DNA of 64,000 nt from Fuscibacter oryzae (GCF_016765795.1 NZ_JAESVP010000002.1:186001-250000); one strand, 5' to 3'. Positions 16,988-25,554 are shown, numbered from the stretch's first letter. The notes: generated from the letters alone by a model not told the origin. A program made the numbers and translations.

Positions 16988-17731
16988 ATGACGATGCGGG
17001 CAGGATTGTTTTCGGCGCTGGTGGCGGCAAGCGCGCTGGCGGGATGCGTGGACCCTATGGGGATGCCCGCAGGGGGCGGTTATGGCGGCGGCGGATATGA
17101 GCAGGCGGCCGATCCGATCCGCCCGGCGGCCTTGCCGTCGCAGGCCAGTTTCACCACCGTCATCGCGCGGGTAGAGCCGGTGGCGACGCGCTATTGCCGC
17201 GATCTGGGCCGCGCCGCACGCTGCGATTTCCGCATCATCATTGATGACCGGCCCGGCCAGCCGGTGAACGCCTATCAGACGCTGGACCAGTCGGGCCGCC
17301 CGGTGCTGGCCTTTACCAAGGCGCTGATCGACGATGCCCGCAACAGCGACGAGCTGGCCTTTGTCATCGGGCACGAGGCGGCGCACCAGATTCTGGGCCA
17401 TATCCCCCAGCAGCAACAGAATGCGATGACCGGGGCCTTGCTGGCGGGGGTGGTTGCGGCGGCGGCGGGGGTGTCGGCGGTCGATGTGCAGACGGCACAG
17501 CAGGTGGGGGCCACGGTCGCCGCCCGGCGTTATTCCAAGGATTTCGAATTGCAGGCCGATGCGCTGGGGGCCGAGATCGCGTGGAAATCGGGGTTCGATC
17601 CGGTGCGCGGCACAGGGTTCTTTGACCGGCTGCCCGATCCGGGCGACAAGTTCCTGGGCACCCACCCGGCCAACGGTGACCGCAAGGCTGTGGTGCGGCA
17701 GGTGGTGGCGCGGCTGGAAAGCGGCGGTTGA
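16988..17731 (+). CDS. M48-family metalloprotease lipoprotein
   Basis: 247 residues. The lipoprotein signal has the lipobox SALAGC, followed by a Gly-rich linker. The zinc site HEAAH lies in FVIGHEAAHQILGH and the third ligand Glu in FELQADALG, as in the periplasmic M48 proteases of the YcaL/LoiP kind. It probably acts at the inner face of the outer membrane or in the periplasm. The start is placed at the ATG with GGAG about eight bases upstream; an in-frame ATG at 16955 lacks this. An FNR-type box overlaps its stop codon. Confidence 0.9.
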   Translation: MTMRAGLFSALVAASALAGCVDPMGMPAGGGYGGGGYEQAADPIRPAALPSQASFTTVIARVEPVATRYCRDLGRAARCDFRIIIDDRPGQPVNAYQTLDQSGRPVLAFTKALIDDARNSDELAFVIGHEAAHQILGHIPQQQQNAMTGALLAGVVAAAAGVSAVDVQTAQQVGATVAARRYSKDFELQADALGAEIAWKSGFDPVRGTGFFDRLPDPGDKFLGTHPANGDRKAVVRQVVARLESGG

Positions 17732-17741
17732 TCTGCGTCAA
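17728..17741 (+). promoter_or_regulatory. Candidate FnrL/FNR box
   Basis: The 14-mer TTGATCTGCGTCAA fits the FNR/FnrL consensus TTGAT-N4-ATCAA with one difference in the second half. It overlaps the stop of the M48 gene. Its centre is about 67 bases before the ATG of the DUF6455 gene, a workable distance for an activator at -41.5 of that gene. Confidence 0.55.
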
Positions 17742-17801
17742 AGGCGCGCGGTCCGGGCCGTGGCACCCTTGGTGTCAGGAAACTGACGAACGGGTGATGC
17801 G

Positions 17802-18053
17802 ATGATGGGCTATACCGAGGCGCCTTTGGCTTGGGGCCATGCGCGGGGCATGGCGCGCACGGTGGGCGTAAGCCTGACCGATGCGGTGGTGGAGGGCTGG
17901 CTAAGCCGCACCGAACTGGCGGGCATGGTCGAGATGTGCGGACGATGCAGCCATATCGGAGAATGCACCCGCTGGCTGGCATATACCGTAACGGCCCCGG
18001 CGGTGCCGGGGTTCTGCCCCAACGCCCCGGCCATCGGCGCGCTGATGGCCTAG
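17802..18053 (+). CDS. DUF6455 family protein
   Basis: 83 residues. The C-terminal half has a four-cysteine pattern (MCGRCSHIGECTRW and a later GFCPNA), which is the DUF6455 signature; it may bind zinc or an iron-sulphur cluster. A second ATG one codon later is equally possible. The family is widespread in Rhodobacterales, its function is unknown, and several members sit near anaerobic-respiration genes. Here a candidate FnrL box lies just upstream, which fits low-oxygen control. Confidence 0.88.
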   Translation: MMGYTEAPLAWGHARGMARTVGVSLTDAVVEGWLSRTELAGMVEMCGRCSHIGECTRWLAYTVTAPAVPGFCPNAPAIGALMA

Positions 18054-18090
18054 GGTTGCGGGTGGGCAGGACGGCGGATAGTTTGCAGCC

Positions 18091-18453
18091 ATGTTGCAGA
18101 TCGAAGATGTCGTGCGAGACCGCGGGTCGCGCTATGCCGTGTCGGGCGGCCCGGTTGCGGGCCGCAAGGGGGCGGATGCCTTTCTGGCCGACCTGAAGCG
18201 CACCAAGAAATACGCCAAGGCCACGCATAACACCTGGGCTGCAGTGTTTTCCGACGGCGGGCCGGTTCGCAATGATGATGGCGAAAGCGGCGCGGGTGCG
18301 GTGATCCTGAAGATGATCGAGCGGGCGGGGCTGGTCGATCACATCATCGTTGTCACCCGCTGGTATGGCGGGGTGCATCTGGGCGGCGACCGCTTTGCCC
18401 ATGTCGTCACCGCCGTGCGCGCCTATCTGGCGGAACTGGAGCAGTCAGGCTGA
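18091..18453 (+). CDS. YigZ/IMPACT N-terminal (UPF0029) family protein
   Basis: 120 residues. It covers only the IMPACT-type domain: KATHNTWAAVFS, DDGESGAGAVILKMIE and VVTRWYGGVHLGGDRF are the UPF0029 signature. It is shorter than E. coli YigZ (204) and lacks the C-terminal domain. This single-domain form is common in alphaproteobacteria. The molecular role is unclear; eukaryotic IMPACT acts on translation control. Confidence 0.9.
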   Translation: MLQIEDVVRDRGSRYAVSGGPVAGRKGADAFLADLKRTKKYAKATHNTWAAVFSDGGPVRNDDGESGAGAVILKMIERAGLVDHIIVVTRWYGGVHLGGDRFAHVVTAVRAYLAELEQSG

Positions 18454-18520
18454 TGGACAGGCCGCAGCGTTTGGCGTGATATACCCGCAAGGCCCGTGGG
18501 AGAGGGCCGTTGGAGGGGAT

Positions 18521-18883
18521 ATGCGTGACATTCTGGCAGCCGAGGGGCGGCGGTTTCTGAACACGGTAATCTGGTCCTGGGCCGGGTGGCGTGCCGCCTG
18601 GGCCAGCGAGAAATCCTTGCGCCAGTGGACGGTGGTCAACCTTTTGTCCGCCACGCTGGCCTTTGCGCTGCATCTGACACCGGGGGAAAGGGCGCTGATC
18701 CTTGCGCTGGGTCTTCTGGTTCTGGCGGCAGAACTGATCAATACGGCGGTCGAAGAGGTGGTTGATCACATCCTGCCCCAGCCCCATCCGGTGGCGAAAA
18801 AGGCCAAGGATTGCGGCAGCGCCTGTGTGGCGCTGGCCGCTTTGGCAGGGGGTGTGGCTTGGGCCGTTATCCTGATCGGCTAG
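18521..18883 (+). CDS. dgkA: Diacylglycerol kinase (DgkA type)
   Basis: 120 residues with three membrane helices. It phosphorylates diacylglycerol released by envelope metabolism to phosphatidic acid. The signatures are AELINTAVEEVVD (with the catalytic Glu) and KKAKDCGSACV (family KDxxSAAV). The first helix is replaced by an amphipathic segment with RRFLNTVIWSWAGWRAA. The ribosome binding site GGAGGGG directly precedes the ATG. Confidence 0.95.
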   Translation: MRDILAAEGRRFLNTVIWSWAGWRAAWASEKSLRQWTVVNLLSATLAFALHLTPGERALILALGLLVLAAELINTAVEEVVDHILPQPHPVAKKAKDCGSACVALAALAGGVAWAVILIG

Positions 18884-18886
18884 CGG

Positions 18887-19264
18887 TCAGGCGGTGCGCT
18901 TCCACAGGTTCACCGTCCACAGGATGGTGCCTGCAAGGATAAACAGCTCAAAGATACCCAGGATCGGACCGATGCTGGCCTCTTCGACCTTGCCCAGCAT
19001 CAGCAGGGTCAGCCCGATCAGCAGGATCAGCGCGCCGATCTGGTGCAGCCAGAAATGCGCCTTTGGCATCCAGCCCTCGGCCAGACCGGGGATCAGACGA
19101 TAGGCCAGGCCGAAGATCGACATCACGGCAAAGCCCAGCAGGTTGATATGGGCATGGACCGGGGCCAGCGTATGGTCACCCGAGGCGCCCATGTGCATGC
19201 CCAGTCCAATGCCGACCAGCAGATACAGCGAACCGATTACCAGAAAACCACGAGAGATATTCAT
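18887..19264 (-). CDS. Small four-helix membrane protein like part of haem-copper oxidase subunit I
   Basis: 125 residues with four hydrophobic helices. The segment PVHAHINLLGFAVMSIFGLAY resembles the helix of cbb3/NO-reductase subunit I that carries the haem-ligand His (HxHxNxxGF). A second His sits in KAHFWLHQIGALILL. The metal-binding core of a full oxidase is absent, so this is not an oxidase itself. Similar short proteins are annotated variously; a haem-binding or sensing role is only a guess. It converges with dgkA. Confidence 0.75.
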   Translation of the reverse strand: MNISRGFLVIGSLYLLVGIGLGMHMGASGDHTLAPVHAHINLLGFAVMSIFGLAYRLIPGLAEGWMPKAHFWLHQIGALILLIGLTLLMLGKVEEASIGPILGIFELFILAGTILWTVNLWKRTA

Positions 19265-19317
19265 GTCCTTGTCCCTTCAAAGGGGCCATTCGGCCCATTG
19301 TTTTATTGAATGAAAAG

Positions 19318-19339
19318 GCGCCGGAGAGATCCCCGGCGC
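19318..19339 (-). terminator. Terminator of the murQ/sugar-ABC operon
   Basis: A 7-bp perfect stem (GCGCCGG / CCGGCGC) with an 8-base centre. Read on the minus strand it is followed by CCTTTTCATT. It lies about 60 bases beyond the ATPase stop and is the end of the minus-strand sugar operon. Confidence 0.7.
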
Positions 19340-19396
19340 ATTATATGTAGCATGGTTATGGCTTTTAGGCCCGAAAAAGGGCAGGTCGGGAAAGGC

Positions 19397-20395
19397 TTAC
19401 CTCAACCGTGCGCCGTTCGCGTCAAAGTGGAAGGCGCGGGTGGCATCGGGCGTCAGCCAGACGGCCTCATCCACGGCAAAGTCATGCTCGCCGAACAGCC
19501 GCACCGTCAAAAGGCCGTGGGGTTCGGCGCGCACATAAACCAGCGTCTCGCCGCCCAGCTTTTCAACATGGCTGACCTGTCCGGCGATCTGGCCCGCATC
19601 GCGCGCGATGGTCAGGTGTTCCGGGCGAATGCCCGTGGTCTCGCCCTGCTGTCCCACCGCCGCCGATTTCAGGAAATTCATCTGGGGCGACCCGATAAAG
19701 CCCGCAACAAAGGTGTTCGCCGGGTTGTTATACAACTCCATCGGCGCGCCGACCTGTTCCACCCGGCCCGCCCGTAACACCACGATCTTGTCGGCCAGTG
19801 TCATCGCCTCAACCTGATCATGGGTCACATAGATCATCGTCGCACCCAGTTCGCGGTGCAGGCGGGCAATCTCGATCCGCGTCGCCACGCGCAGGGCGGC
19901 ATCAAGGTTTGACAGGGGTTCGTCGAACAAGAACAGCTTCGGCGTCCGCACGATGGCGCGGCCAATGGCCACCCGTTGCCGCTGCCCGCCCGACAGTTCG
20001 GCCGGACGCCGGTCAAGGTATGGGTCCAGCGCCAGCATTCCGGCGGCCCGCGCGATTGACGCGTCAATCTTTGCCTTGGGCTCTCCCGCCTGTTTCAAGG
20101 CCAGCCCCATGTTTTCGCGCACCGTCAGGTGCGGGTAAAGCGCGTAGGTCTGAAACACCATCGCAAGCTCGCGCTTGGCCGGCGCCAGATCGTTGATCCG
20201 CACCCCGTCCAGCATGACATCGCCGCCCGACACATCCTCCAGCCCCGCGATCATGCGCAGCAGGGTGGATTTGCCGCAGCCCGAAGGGCCGACAAAGACG
20301 CAGAACTCTCCGTCATTCACGGTCAGGTCGACGCCCTTGATCACCTCGGTCTTGCCGAAGGCTTTGGTAACTTGGGAAAGGCTCAGGGCACCCAC
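19397..20395 (-). CDS. Sugar ABC transporter ATP-binding protein (MalK/UgpC type)
   Basis: 332 residues. The nucleotide-binding domain has Walker A GPSGCGKST, Q-loop FQTYALYPHLT, signature LSGGQRQR, Walker B LFLFDEPLSNLD and the H-loop THDQ. The C-terminal MalK-like regulatory domain has GIRPEHL. The start is taken as GTG at 20395 because AAGGAG lies 8 bases upstream; a TTG that overlaps the preceding stop would add five residues. It powers the two permeases encoded upstream. It is the last gene of the operon. Confidence 0.95.
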   Translation of the reverse strand: MGALSLSQVTKAFGKTEVIKGVDLTVNDGEFCVFVGPSGCGKSTLLRMIAGLEDVSGGDVMLDGVRINDLAPAKRELAMVFQTYALYPHLTVRENMGLALKQAGEPKAKIDASIARAAGMLALDPYLDRRPAELSGGQRQRVAIGRAIVRTPKLFLFDEPLSNLDAALRVATRIEIARLHRELGATMIYVTHDQVEAMTLADKIVVLRAGRVEQVGAPMELYNNPANTFVAGFIGSPQMNFLKSAAVGQQGETTGIRPEHLTIARDAGQIAGQVSHVEKLGGETLVYVRAEPHGLLTVRLFGEHDFAVDEAVWLTPDATRAFHFDANGARLR

Positions 20396-20406
20396 GGGCG
20401 TCTCCT

Positions 20407-21429
20407 TCAAAGTTTGACAGGCAGGCCCGACCGCACGCTTTCATCGGCCGCAAGGCAGATGGCAAGCGACTGCACCGCATCTTGCAGGTGCCGCGTCAGG
20501 TCCAGGTTTTCGGTGATGGCGCAGGCCATGAAGGCCTGCTCGCGGTCGCACAGCTCTTGGTGGCCCGGTTCGTCCGCCATGCTGATGTCGGTATCGCCGG
20601 TATCCACCCGATGAACCCGCAAAAGCGAGGTTTTCGTATGCGTATCGATATCATCCGACCGCGCGCTTTCGGGCATTCGGATGGAAACCGCGCCGTTCGG
20701 GCTGACCACATCCTTCACGAAAAACGCGGTGTCCGACATCATCGGGCCCCAGCCCGCCTCATACCAGCCAAGGCTTCCATCGTCGAACAGCACTTGGAAA
20801 TGGCCGTAGTTATACATGCCGGGCGCAATGTCGTTCGACAGCCGCAGCCCCATGCCGCGCACCTCGACCGGCCTTGCATCGGTGATCTGGCACATCACAT
20901 CGACATAATGTACCCCGCAATCCACGATGGGCGGCGTGGTCTGCATCAGCGCCTTATGCACCTCCCATGTCGGGCCACTGGACTGCTGGTTCAGGTTCAG
21001 CCGGAACACATAAGGCCCGCCCAGCGCCCGCGCCTCGGCGATCAGCCGCTGCCAGCTTGGGTGATGACGCAGGATATAGCCCACCACCACCTTGCGCCCG
21101 GTCCGCGCCGCACAGTCCGCCACACGCCGCGCATCGGCCACCGTGGTCGCCAGCGGCTTTTCCACGAACACATCCGCCCCCGCCTCCATCGCCGCCACGG
21201 CATAATCGGCGTGGCTGTCGGAATAGGTGGCCACACAAACCAGATCGGGCTTCAGACGCGCCAAAGCTTCGGCATAATCCGCCGTCACCTCATAACCCTG
21301 CAACTCCACCGGCAGATCGGGGCGCGACCGGTTGACCAGCCCGACAATCTGGAAAACGGGGTTCGCATGATAGGCCAGCGCATGGCTGCGCCCCATATTG
21401 CCTAGCCCTGCAACAAGCACACGGATCAT
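20407..21429 (-). CDS. Gfo/Idh/MocA family oxidoreductase
   Basis: 340 residues. The N-terminal Rossmann fold has the NAD(P) loop VLVAGLGNMGRSHA. The family motif EKPLA (in DVFVEKPLATTVADA) is present. The C-terminal domain has the His residues around DCGVHYVDVMCQ expected near the active site. Enzymes of this group oxidise or epimerise sugars and inositols. It overlaps the stop of the permease gene (ATGA) inside the importer operon, so it should act on the imported sugar or a derivative of it. The substrate is not predictable. Confidence 0.92.
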   Translation of the reverse strand: MIRVLVAGLGNMGRSHALAYHANPVFQIVGLVNRSRPDLPVELQGYEVTADYAEALARLKPDLVCVATYSDSHADYAVAAMEAGADVFVEKPLATTVADARRVADCAARTGRKVVVGYILRHHPSWQRLIAEARALGGPYVFRLNLNQQSSGPTWEVHKALMQTTPPIVDCGVHYVDVMCQITDARPVEVRGMGLRLSNDIAPGMYNYGHFQVLFDDGSLGWYEAGWGPMMSDTAFFVKDVVSPNGAVSIRMPESARSDDIDTHTKTSLLRVHRVDTGDTDISMADEPGHQELCDREQAFMACAITENLDLTRHLQDAVQSLAICLAADESVRSGLPVKL

Positions 21430-22265
21430 TTCACGGCTCCTGCAGTGATGCCGCTGATAAGCTGGCGAGAGAAGATCAGATACAGCGCCAGCACCGGAAT
21501 GATTGCCAGCGACAGCGCGGCCAGCACGGCATTCCAGTTGGTCACGAACTGCCCGATGAACACCTGGCTTCCCAGCGTGATGGTCTTGGTCGCCTCGGAT
21601 GGTGCCAAAATCAGCGGGAACCACAGGTCGTTCCAGATCGGGATCATGGTGAACACCGCCACCGTCGCCATCGCGGGCCGGATCAGCGGCAAGACAAGGG
21701 TAAAGAAGATGCGGTATTCGCTAAGCCCATCAATCCGCCCGGCGTTCTTCAGATCATCCGAGATCGTCTTCATGAACTCCGACAGGATGAACACCGCCAA
21801 TGGCAAACCCTGCGCGGTGTAAACTAAAATCAGCGCTGTCCGCGTGTTCACCAACCCGGCGGCGACCATCATCTGCAAGATCGCCACGGTGCCCAGACGG
21901 ATCGGAATCATGATCCCCAGCGCCAGATAGAGGCCCATCAGCATGTTGCCCTTGAACCGGTATTCCGACAGGGCAAAGGCCGCCATCGCCCCGAACAACA
22001 GCACGAAAAACAGGCTGGCGACGGTAACGATCAGCGAATTGGCGAAATACTGCACCACATGGCCCTGTTGCAGCACGGTGGTATAACCCACTGCGTCAAA
22101 ATTCTCCGGCATGGGCAGCGCCAGCGGGTCGGCAAAGATCGCCTTCCGCGACTTGAAGCTGTTGATCACGATCACGAACACCGGAAACAGCGCGATCAAG
22201 GTATAGGTCAGCAGCACGGCATGGGCTGCAATCGTGCGTCCGGTATGGCTGCGGCTCTGGCTCAT
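21426..22265 (-). CDS. Sugar ABC transporter permease (MalG type)
   Basis: 279 residues with six membrane helices. The cytoplasmic EAA loop that docks on the ATPase reads DGLSEYRIFFTLVLPLIRP. The segment IPIWNDLWFPLIL in the last third is typical of MalG-type (CUT1) subunits. It pairs with the upstream permease; the genes are ten bases apart. Confidence 0.95.
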   Translation of the reverse strand: MSQSRSHTGRTIAAHAVLLTYTLIALFPVFVIVINSFKSRKAIFADPLALPMPENFDAVGYTTVLQQGHVVQYFANSLIVTVASLFFVLLFGAMAAFALSEYRFKGNMLMGLYLALGIMIPIRLGTVAILQMMVAAGLVNTRTALILVYTAQGLPLAVFILSEFMKTISDDLKNAGRIDGLSEYRIFFTLVLPLIRPAMATVAVFTMIPIWNDLWFPLILAPSEATKTITLGSQVFIGQFVTNWNAVLAALSLAIIPVLALYLIFSRQLISGITAGAVK

Positions 22266-22274
22266 GGTTTCCCC

Positions 22275-23192
22275 CTAGAACTGATAGCGGCGCAGCCGCG
22301 TCTGGATGGCAAACAGGTAGATGCACACCCCCACCAGAATGATGCCGAACATCGCCGTCGCAATCGCCGCGCCCATGTGGGGATCGCCCAGCTGCAACTG
22401 GAAGCCAAAGAAGGTGCGGTACAGGAACGTGCCCAGAATATCGGTCGAGAAATTCGGCCCGGCCAGCGCGCCCTGGCTGACATAGATCAGATCAAAGGCG
22501 TTGAAATTCCCCACGAAAGTCAGGATCGAGATGATGCCGATACTCGGCAAGATCAGCGGCAGCTTTATCTTCCAGAACTGCGCCCAGCCGGTCAGCCCGT
22601 CCATCTCCGCCGCCTCGATCACATCATCCGGGATCGACAGCAGCGCAGCATAGATCAGCATCATGGGTATCCCCACGAACTGCCAGACCGACACCAGCGC
22701 CAGCGTGATCAGCGCGGTATCCGGCTTGCCCAGCCACGGCCCGTAAAGCGATTTCAGCCCCACCGCATCCAGCATCCCCGGCGCGATGCCCCAGATCGGC
22801 GACAGGATCAGCTTCCACACAAACCCCACGATGACGAAAGACAGGATGGTCGGAATGAAAATCGCCGTCCGGTAAAACGCCGCCATCCGCAACCGGGGCG
22901 AGGACAGTATTGCCGCCAGCAAAACCCCGATCGGGTTCTGCACCAGCATATGGATGACAAAGAACCAGCAATTGTTCCCCAGCGCGTTCCAGAAACTGGC
23001 CGACCAGCGCGGATCGCCAAACAGCGTGGCAAAATTCGCCAACCCCACGAACACCCGGTTTTGGCCCTGCACATTGTACAAGGACAGGTTCAGCGTCCCG
23101 AACAGCGGGATGATCATGATGGCGGTATAAACCAGCACCGCAGGCGCCAGAAACACCGCGATATGCCAGCGAAACGCCTTGCGTCCGGCCAT
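22275..23192 (-). CDS. Sugar ABC transporter permease (MalF type)
   Basis: 305 residues with six membrane helices. The EAA loop reads EAAEMDGLTGWAQFWKIKLPLILP. The N-terminus HIAVFLAPAVLVYTAIMIIPL is typical of CUT1 MalF-like proteins. The ATG lies 13 bases from the end of a 51-bp hairpin repeat that separates this gene from the binding-protein gene upstream. Confidence 0.95.
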   Translation of the reverse strand: MAGRKAFRWHIAVFLAPAVLVYTAIMIIPLFGTLNLSLYNVQGQNRVFVGLANFATLFGDPRWSASFWNALGNNCWFFVIHMLVQNPIGVLLAAILSSPRLRMAAFYRTAIFIPTILSFVIVGFVWKLILSPIWGIAPGMLDAVGLKSLYGPWLGKPDTALITLALVSVWQFVGIPMMLIYAALLSIPDDVIEAAEMDGLTGWAQFWKIKLPLILPSIGIISILTFVGNFNAFDLIYVSQGALAGPNFSTDILGTFLYRTFFGFQLQLGDPHMGAAIATAMFGIILVGVCIYLFAIQTRLRRYQF

Positions 23193-23204
23193 GCCCGTTT
23201 CCCC

Positions 23205-23255
23205 ATCATCTGTTCATAAATATCCCACGGGGGTCCGGGGGTGTGAAACCCCCGG
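23205..23255 (+). repeat. 51-bp hairpin repeat, copy A
   Basis: First of three near-identical copies in the window (see 43985-44035 and 50204-50254). It opens with ATCATCTGTTCATAAATATC. It ends in an 8-bp hairpin (CCGGGGGT / ACCCCCGG, loop GTGAA). Here it fills the gap between the solute-binding-protein gene and the first permease gene, within one operon. Confidence 0.9.
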
Positions 23256-23276
23256 CGCCGTCAGGTCAACCGGCGT

Positions 23277-24527
23277 TCAGGGCGCGGGTTTGTACCAGCT
23301 TTCAAGGCCCTCTTGTAGACGCTTGGCTGCATTGGCGGGCGTCTCGGTGCCGTTGATCACATTGGCCGATGCCGTCCAGGTCTCATTCTCCAGGTTCGGC
23401 GTGCCGCGCGACAGGATCTGATAGGTCGAGCGGATCGTCGAATGGCACTTGCCGCGCCACGACACGAACTCTTGCGCCAGCGGGTCTTTCATCTCGACCG
23501 GGGTCGAGTTCAGGCTGAAGAAACCGGGCAGGGCGTTGGCGTACATGGTCGCGAACTCGGGGCTGCCGACCCATTCAAGGAACTTCTTGGTCTCCTCGGG
23601 GTGGGCGGTCTTGGCGTTCATGCCCATGGCAATGTCGGTATGGTCGCTGATGTAGCAATCATCCCCGGCGGCTGCGACGGGGGGCGGGAACGCGCCCATC
23701 TTGAACGCGGCCTGAGTGTTGAAGCCCGCGATTTCCCACGAACCGGCGGGATAGATCGCCGCACGGCCAAGGGTGAACAGGTTCTGGCTGTCGGGGTAGG
23801 TCTGGGCCTGATAGCCGTCGCCCAGATAATCCTTCCACTTCGCCAGTTGCTCGAACGGGGCCACCCAATCGGCATCGGTCAGCTTTTGCGTGCCCTTGAT
23901 CAGCGCAAGGCGACCCTCTTCGCCCTTCCAATAGTTCGGACCGATGTTGTTATAGCCCATCGTGGCCGCTTCCCACTGGTCGGCGGTGCCCATGGCCATC
24001 GGAATATAGGTGCCGTCGGCCTTGATCTTGTCGAGGGCTGCAAAGAATTCATCCACCGTGGTCGGCGGGCTGATCCCCAACTTGTCGAAGGCCTCTTTGT
24101 TATAGATGAAGCCGTGGATCACGCTTGCCATCGGAACGCAGAAGGTGGCTGCTGCATCATCCGTCTGCCAGGCAGATTTCGCCACGTCGCTGAAATTCGC
24201 CATCGCGGCAAGGCTGGTCAGATCGGCCAGATTGCCCTGCTTGAACAGTTCCAACGAGGCGTCGAAAGGGCGGCAGGTGATCAGGTCGCCCGCAGACCCT
24301 GCTGACAACTTGGAGTTCAACGCGGCGTTGTATTCGGCCGGGGCGGTTGGCGAGAAGGTCACCTTGATACCGGGGTTCGCCGCCTCGAATGCGGGGATCA
24401 GCGTGTCCTGCCAGATCGTCAGGTCATCGTTGCGCCAGCTTTCGATGGTCAGCGTCACATCTTCGGCCTGAGCGGTGCCTGCCAGCAGCGTGCTGGCCAA
24501 TAGGGCAAAGCGAAGGGTCTTTTTCAT
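23277..24527 (-). CDS. Sugar ABC transporter substrate-binding protein
   Basis: 416 residues. A Sec signal peptide (MKKTLRFALLASTLLAGTAQA) precedes a family-1 binding protein: LTIESWRNDDLTIWQDTLIPAFEAANPGI is the typical opening, and the GRAAIYPAGSWE segment is a CUT1 hallmark. It is the periplasmic receptor for the adjacent permeases and ATPase. By context (murQ upstream; kinase and nagA divergent) the ligand is probably MurNAc, GlcNAc or an oligosaccharide of them; the sequence alone does not settle this. Confidence 0.95.
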   Translation of the reverse strand: MKKTLRFALLASTLLAGTAQAEDVTLTIESWRNDDLTIWQDTLIPAFEAANPGIKVTFSPTAPAEYNAALNSKLSAGSAGDLITCRPFDASLELFKQGNLADLTSLAAMANFSDVAKSAWQTDDAAATFCVPMASVIHGFIYNKEAFDKLGISPPTTVDEFFAALDKIKADGTYIPMAMGTADQWEAATMGYNNIGPNYWKGEEGRLALIKGTQKLTDADWVAPFEQLAKWKDYLGDGYQAQTYPDSQNLFTLGRAAIYPAGSWEIAGFNTQAAFKMGAFPPPVAAAGDDCYISDHTDIAMGMNAKTAHPEETKKFLEWVGSPEFATMYANALPGFFSLNSTPVEMKDPLAQEFVSWRGKCHSTIRSTYQILSRGTPNLENETWTASANVINGTETPANAAKRLQEGLESWYKPAP

Positions 24528-24540
24528 CGGTAACCTCCTG

Positions 24541-24548
24541 TTGGTCTT
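24541..24548 (-). promoter_or_regulatory. Isolated TTGGTCTT half-site
   Basis: One copy of the half-site found in pairs at 25465-25573, in the 23-base gap between murQ and the binding-protein gene. It could be an extra regulator contact or chance. Confidence 0.25.
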
Positions 24549-24550
24549 TA

Positions 24551-25441
24551 TTATTTGAGTTGTTCCAGCGCCGGGCCAAGATGGCCGCCGCTGTCCGTCA
24601 GCAAACTTTGCGCCTTTGCTGGGGCGGCCCCCGCCGCAACCAGAACCGCCGGTTTCACGGCACCCGACGTGGCGGCAAGCGCCTCGTGCGCCCGCGCGAC
24701 CGGCTGGCCCGACAGCGCCGCGACAATCCGCGCGGCGCGGTCAACCAGTTTGGCATTATCGGCCACAAGATTGACCATAAAGCCATCATGCACATGGCCC
24801 AGCCGCAGCCCGACCAGCACGGAAATCAGGTTCAGCGCCGCCTTTTGCGCGGTCGCTGCCCCTAGCCGGGTCGATCCTGCCACGATCTCTGGCCCGGTTT
24901 CCAGACAGACCGGAATATCGGCCAGATCCAGCAGCGGGGTGCCCGGCGCATGGGCCAGCCCGATCACCACTGTCCCTGCCGCCTTGCACAACCGTGCAAC
25001 CGCCAACGTATAAGGCGTGGAGCCAGAGGCCGAGATACACAGTGCCACATCGCCCGCCCCAAGGTTGGCGCGAGAAAAATCCGCCCCGGCCAGCGACAAA
25101 TCATCCTCGACCGCGCCGGTCATGTGCAGCAGGGCCGTCGCCCCTCCGGCGAACAGCATCGGCGTGCGGTCGGGCGCGATGCCAAAGGTGCCGGACAGCT
25201 CCAGGCAATCGGCCAGCGCCATCAGCCCCGAAGATCCGGCCCCGACGTATGCCAGCTTGCCACCGCTCGACAGCGCCTGTGCCGCCGCCAGTGCCGCCCG
25301 CTCCAGCGCGGGCAGAGCGGGGCGAACTGCGGACAGTGCCGCGATCTGGCTATCCAGCGCCAGCGACAGAACAGCAGCACCCGGCAGGGCTTGCAGACCC
25401 TGCGTTTGGGGATGGCGGCGTTCTGTCGCGGGTGTGGTCAT
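24551..25441 (-). CDS. murQ: N-acetylmuramic acid 6-phosphate etherase (MurQ-type SIS protein)
   Basis: 296 residues, the usual MurQ length. MurQ cleaves the lactyl ether of MurNAc-6-phosphate to give GlcNAc-6-phosphate and D-lactate. Family features are the SIS motif KLAYVGAGSSGLMALADC followed by Glu81 in ELSGTFG, the position of the catalytic acid, and a second Glu in GAVEDD. CISASGSTPYTL and the block GPEIVAGSTRLGAATAQKAALN are also present. Some residues differ from E. coli MurQ (Gly-Ser-Thr where Gly-Arg-Thr is usual). It is the first gene of the minus-strand importer operon, divergent from the kinase operon. Confidence 0.88.
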   Translation of the reverse strand: MTTPATERRHPQTQGLQALPGAAVLSLALDSQIAALSAVRPALPALERAALAAAQALSSGGKLAYVGAGSSGLMALADCLELSGTFGIAPDRTPMLFAGGATALLHMTGAVEDDLSLAGADFSRANLGAGDVALCISASGSTPYTLAVARLCKAAGTVVIGLAHAPGTPLLDLADIPVCLETGPEIVAGSTRLGAATAQKAALNLISVLVGLRLGHVHDGFMVNLVADNAKLVDRAARIVAALSGQPVARAHEALAATSGAVKPAVLVAAGAAPAKAQSLLTDSGGHLGPALEQLK

Positions 25442-25464
25442 GTGATTCCTCGATTTGATATGAC

Positions 25465-25483
25465 AATGCCAAAACAATACCAA
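25465..25483. promoter_or_regulatory. Candidate operator, left pair (AATGCCAA / AATACCAA)
   Basis: Two copies of the octamer AATRCCAA start exactly 11 bases apart (25465 and 25476), on one helical face, in the spacer of the divergent amino-sugar operons. They are the inverse of the right pair at 25555-25573. The GntR/UTRA protein encoded at 26422 is the natural candidate to bind them. Confidence 0.5.
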
Positions 25484-25554
25484 TAGTAAAGGGATTTCTT
25501 GGATTGGCTGAAATTCCGTTCATTTCACGCAGGATATGGGAACGTGCTTCCTAT

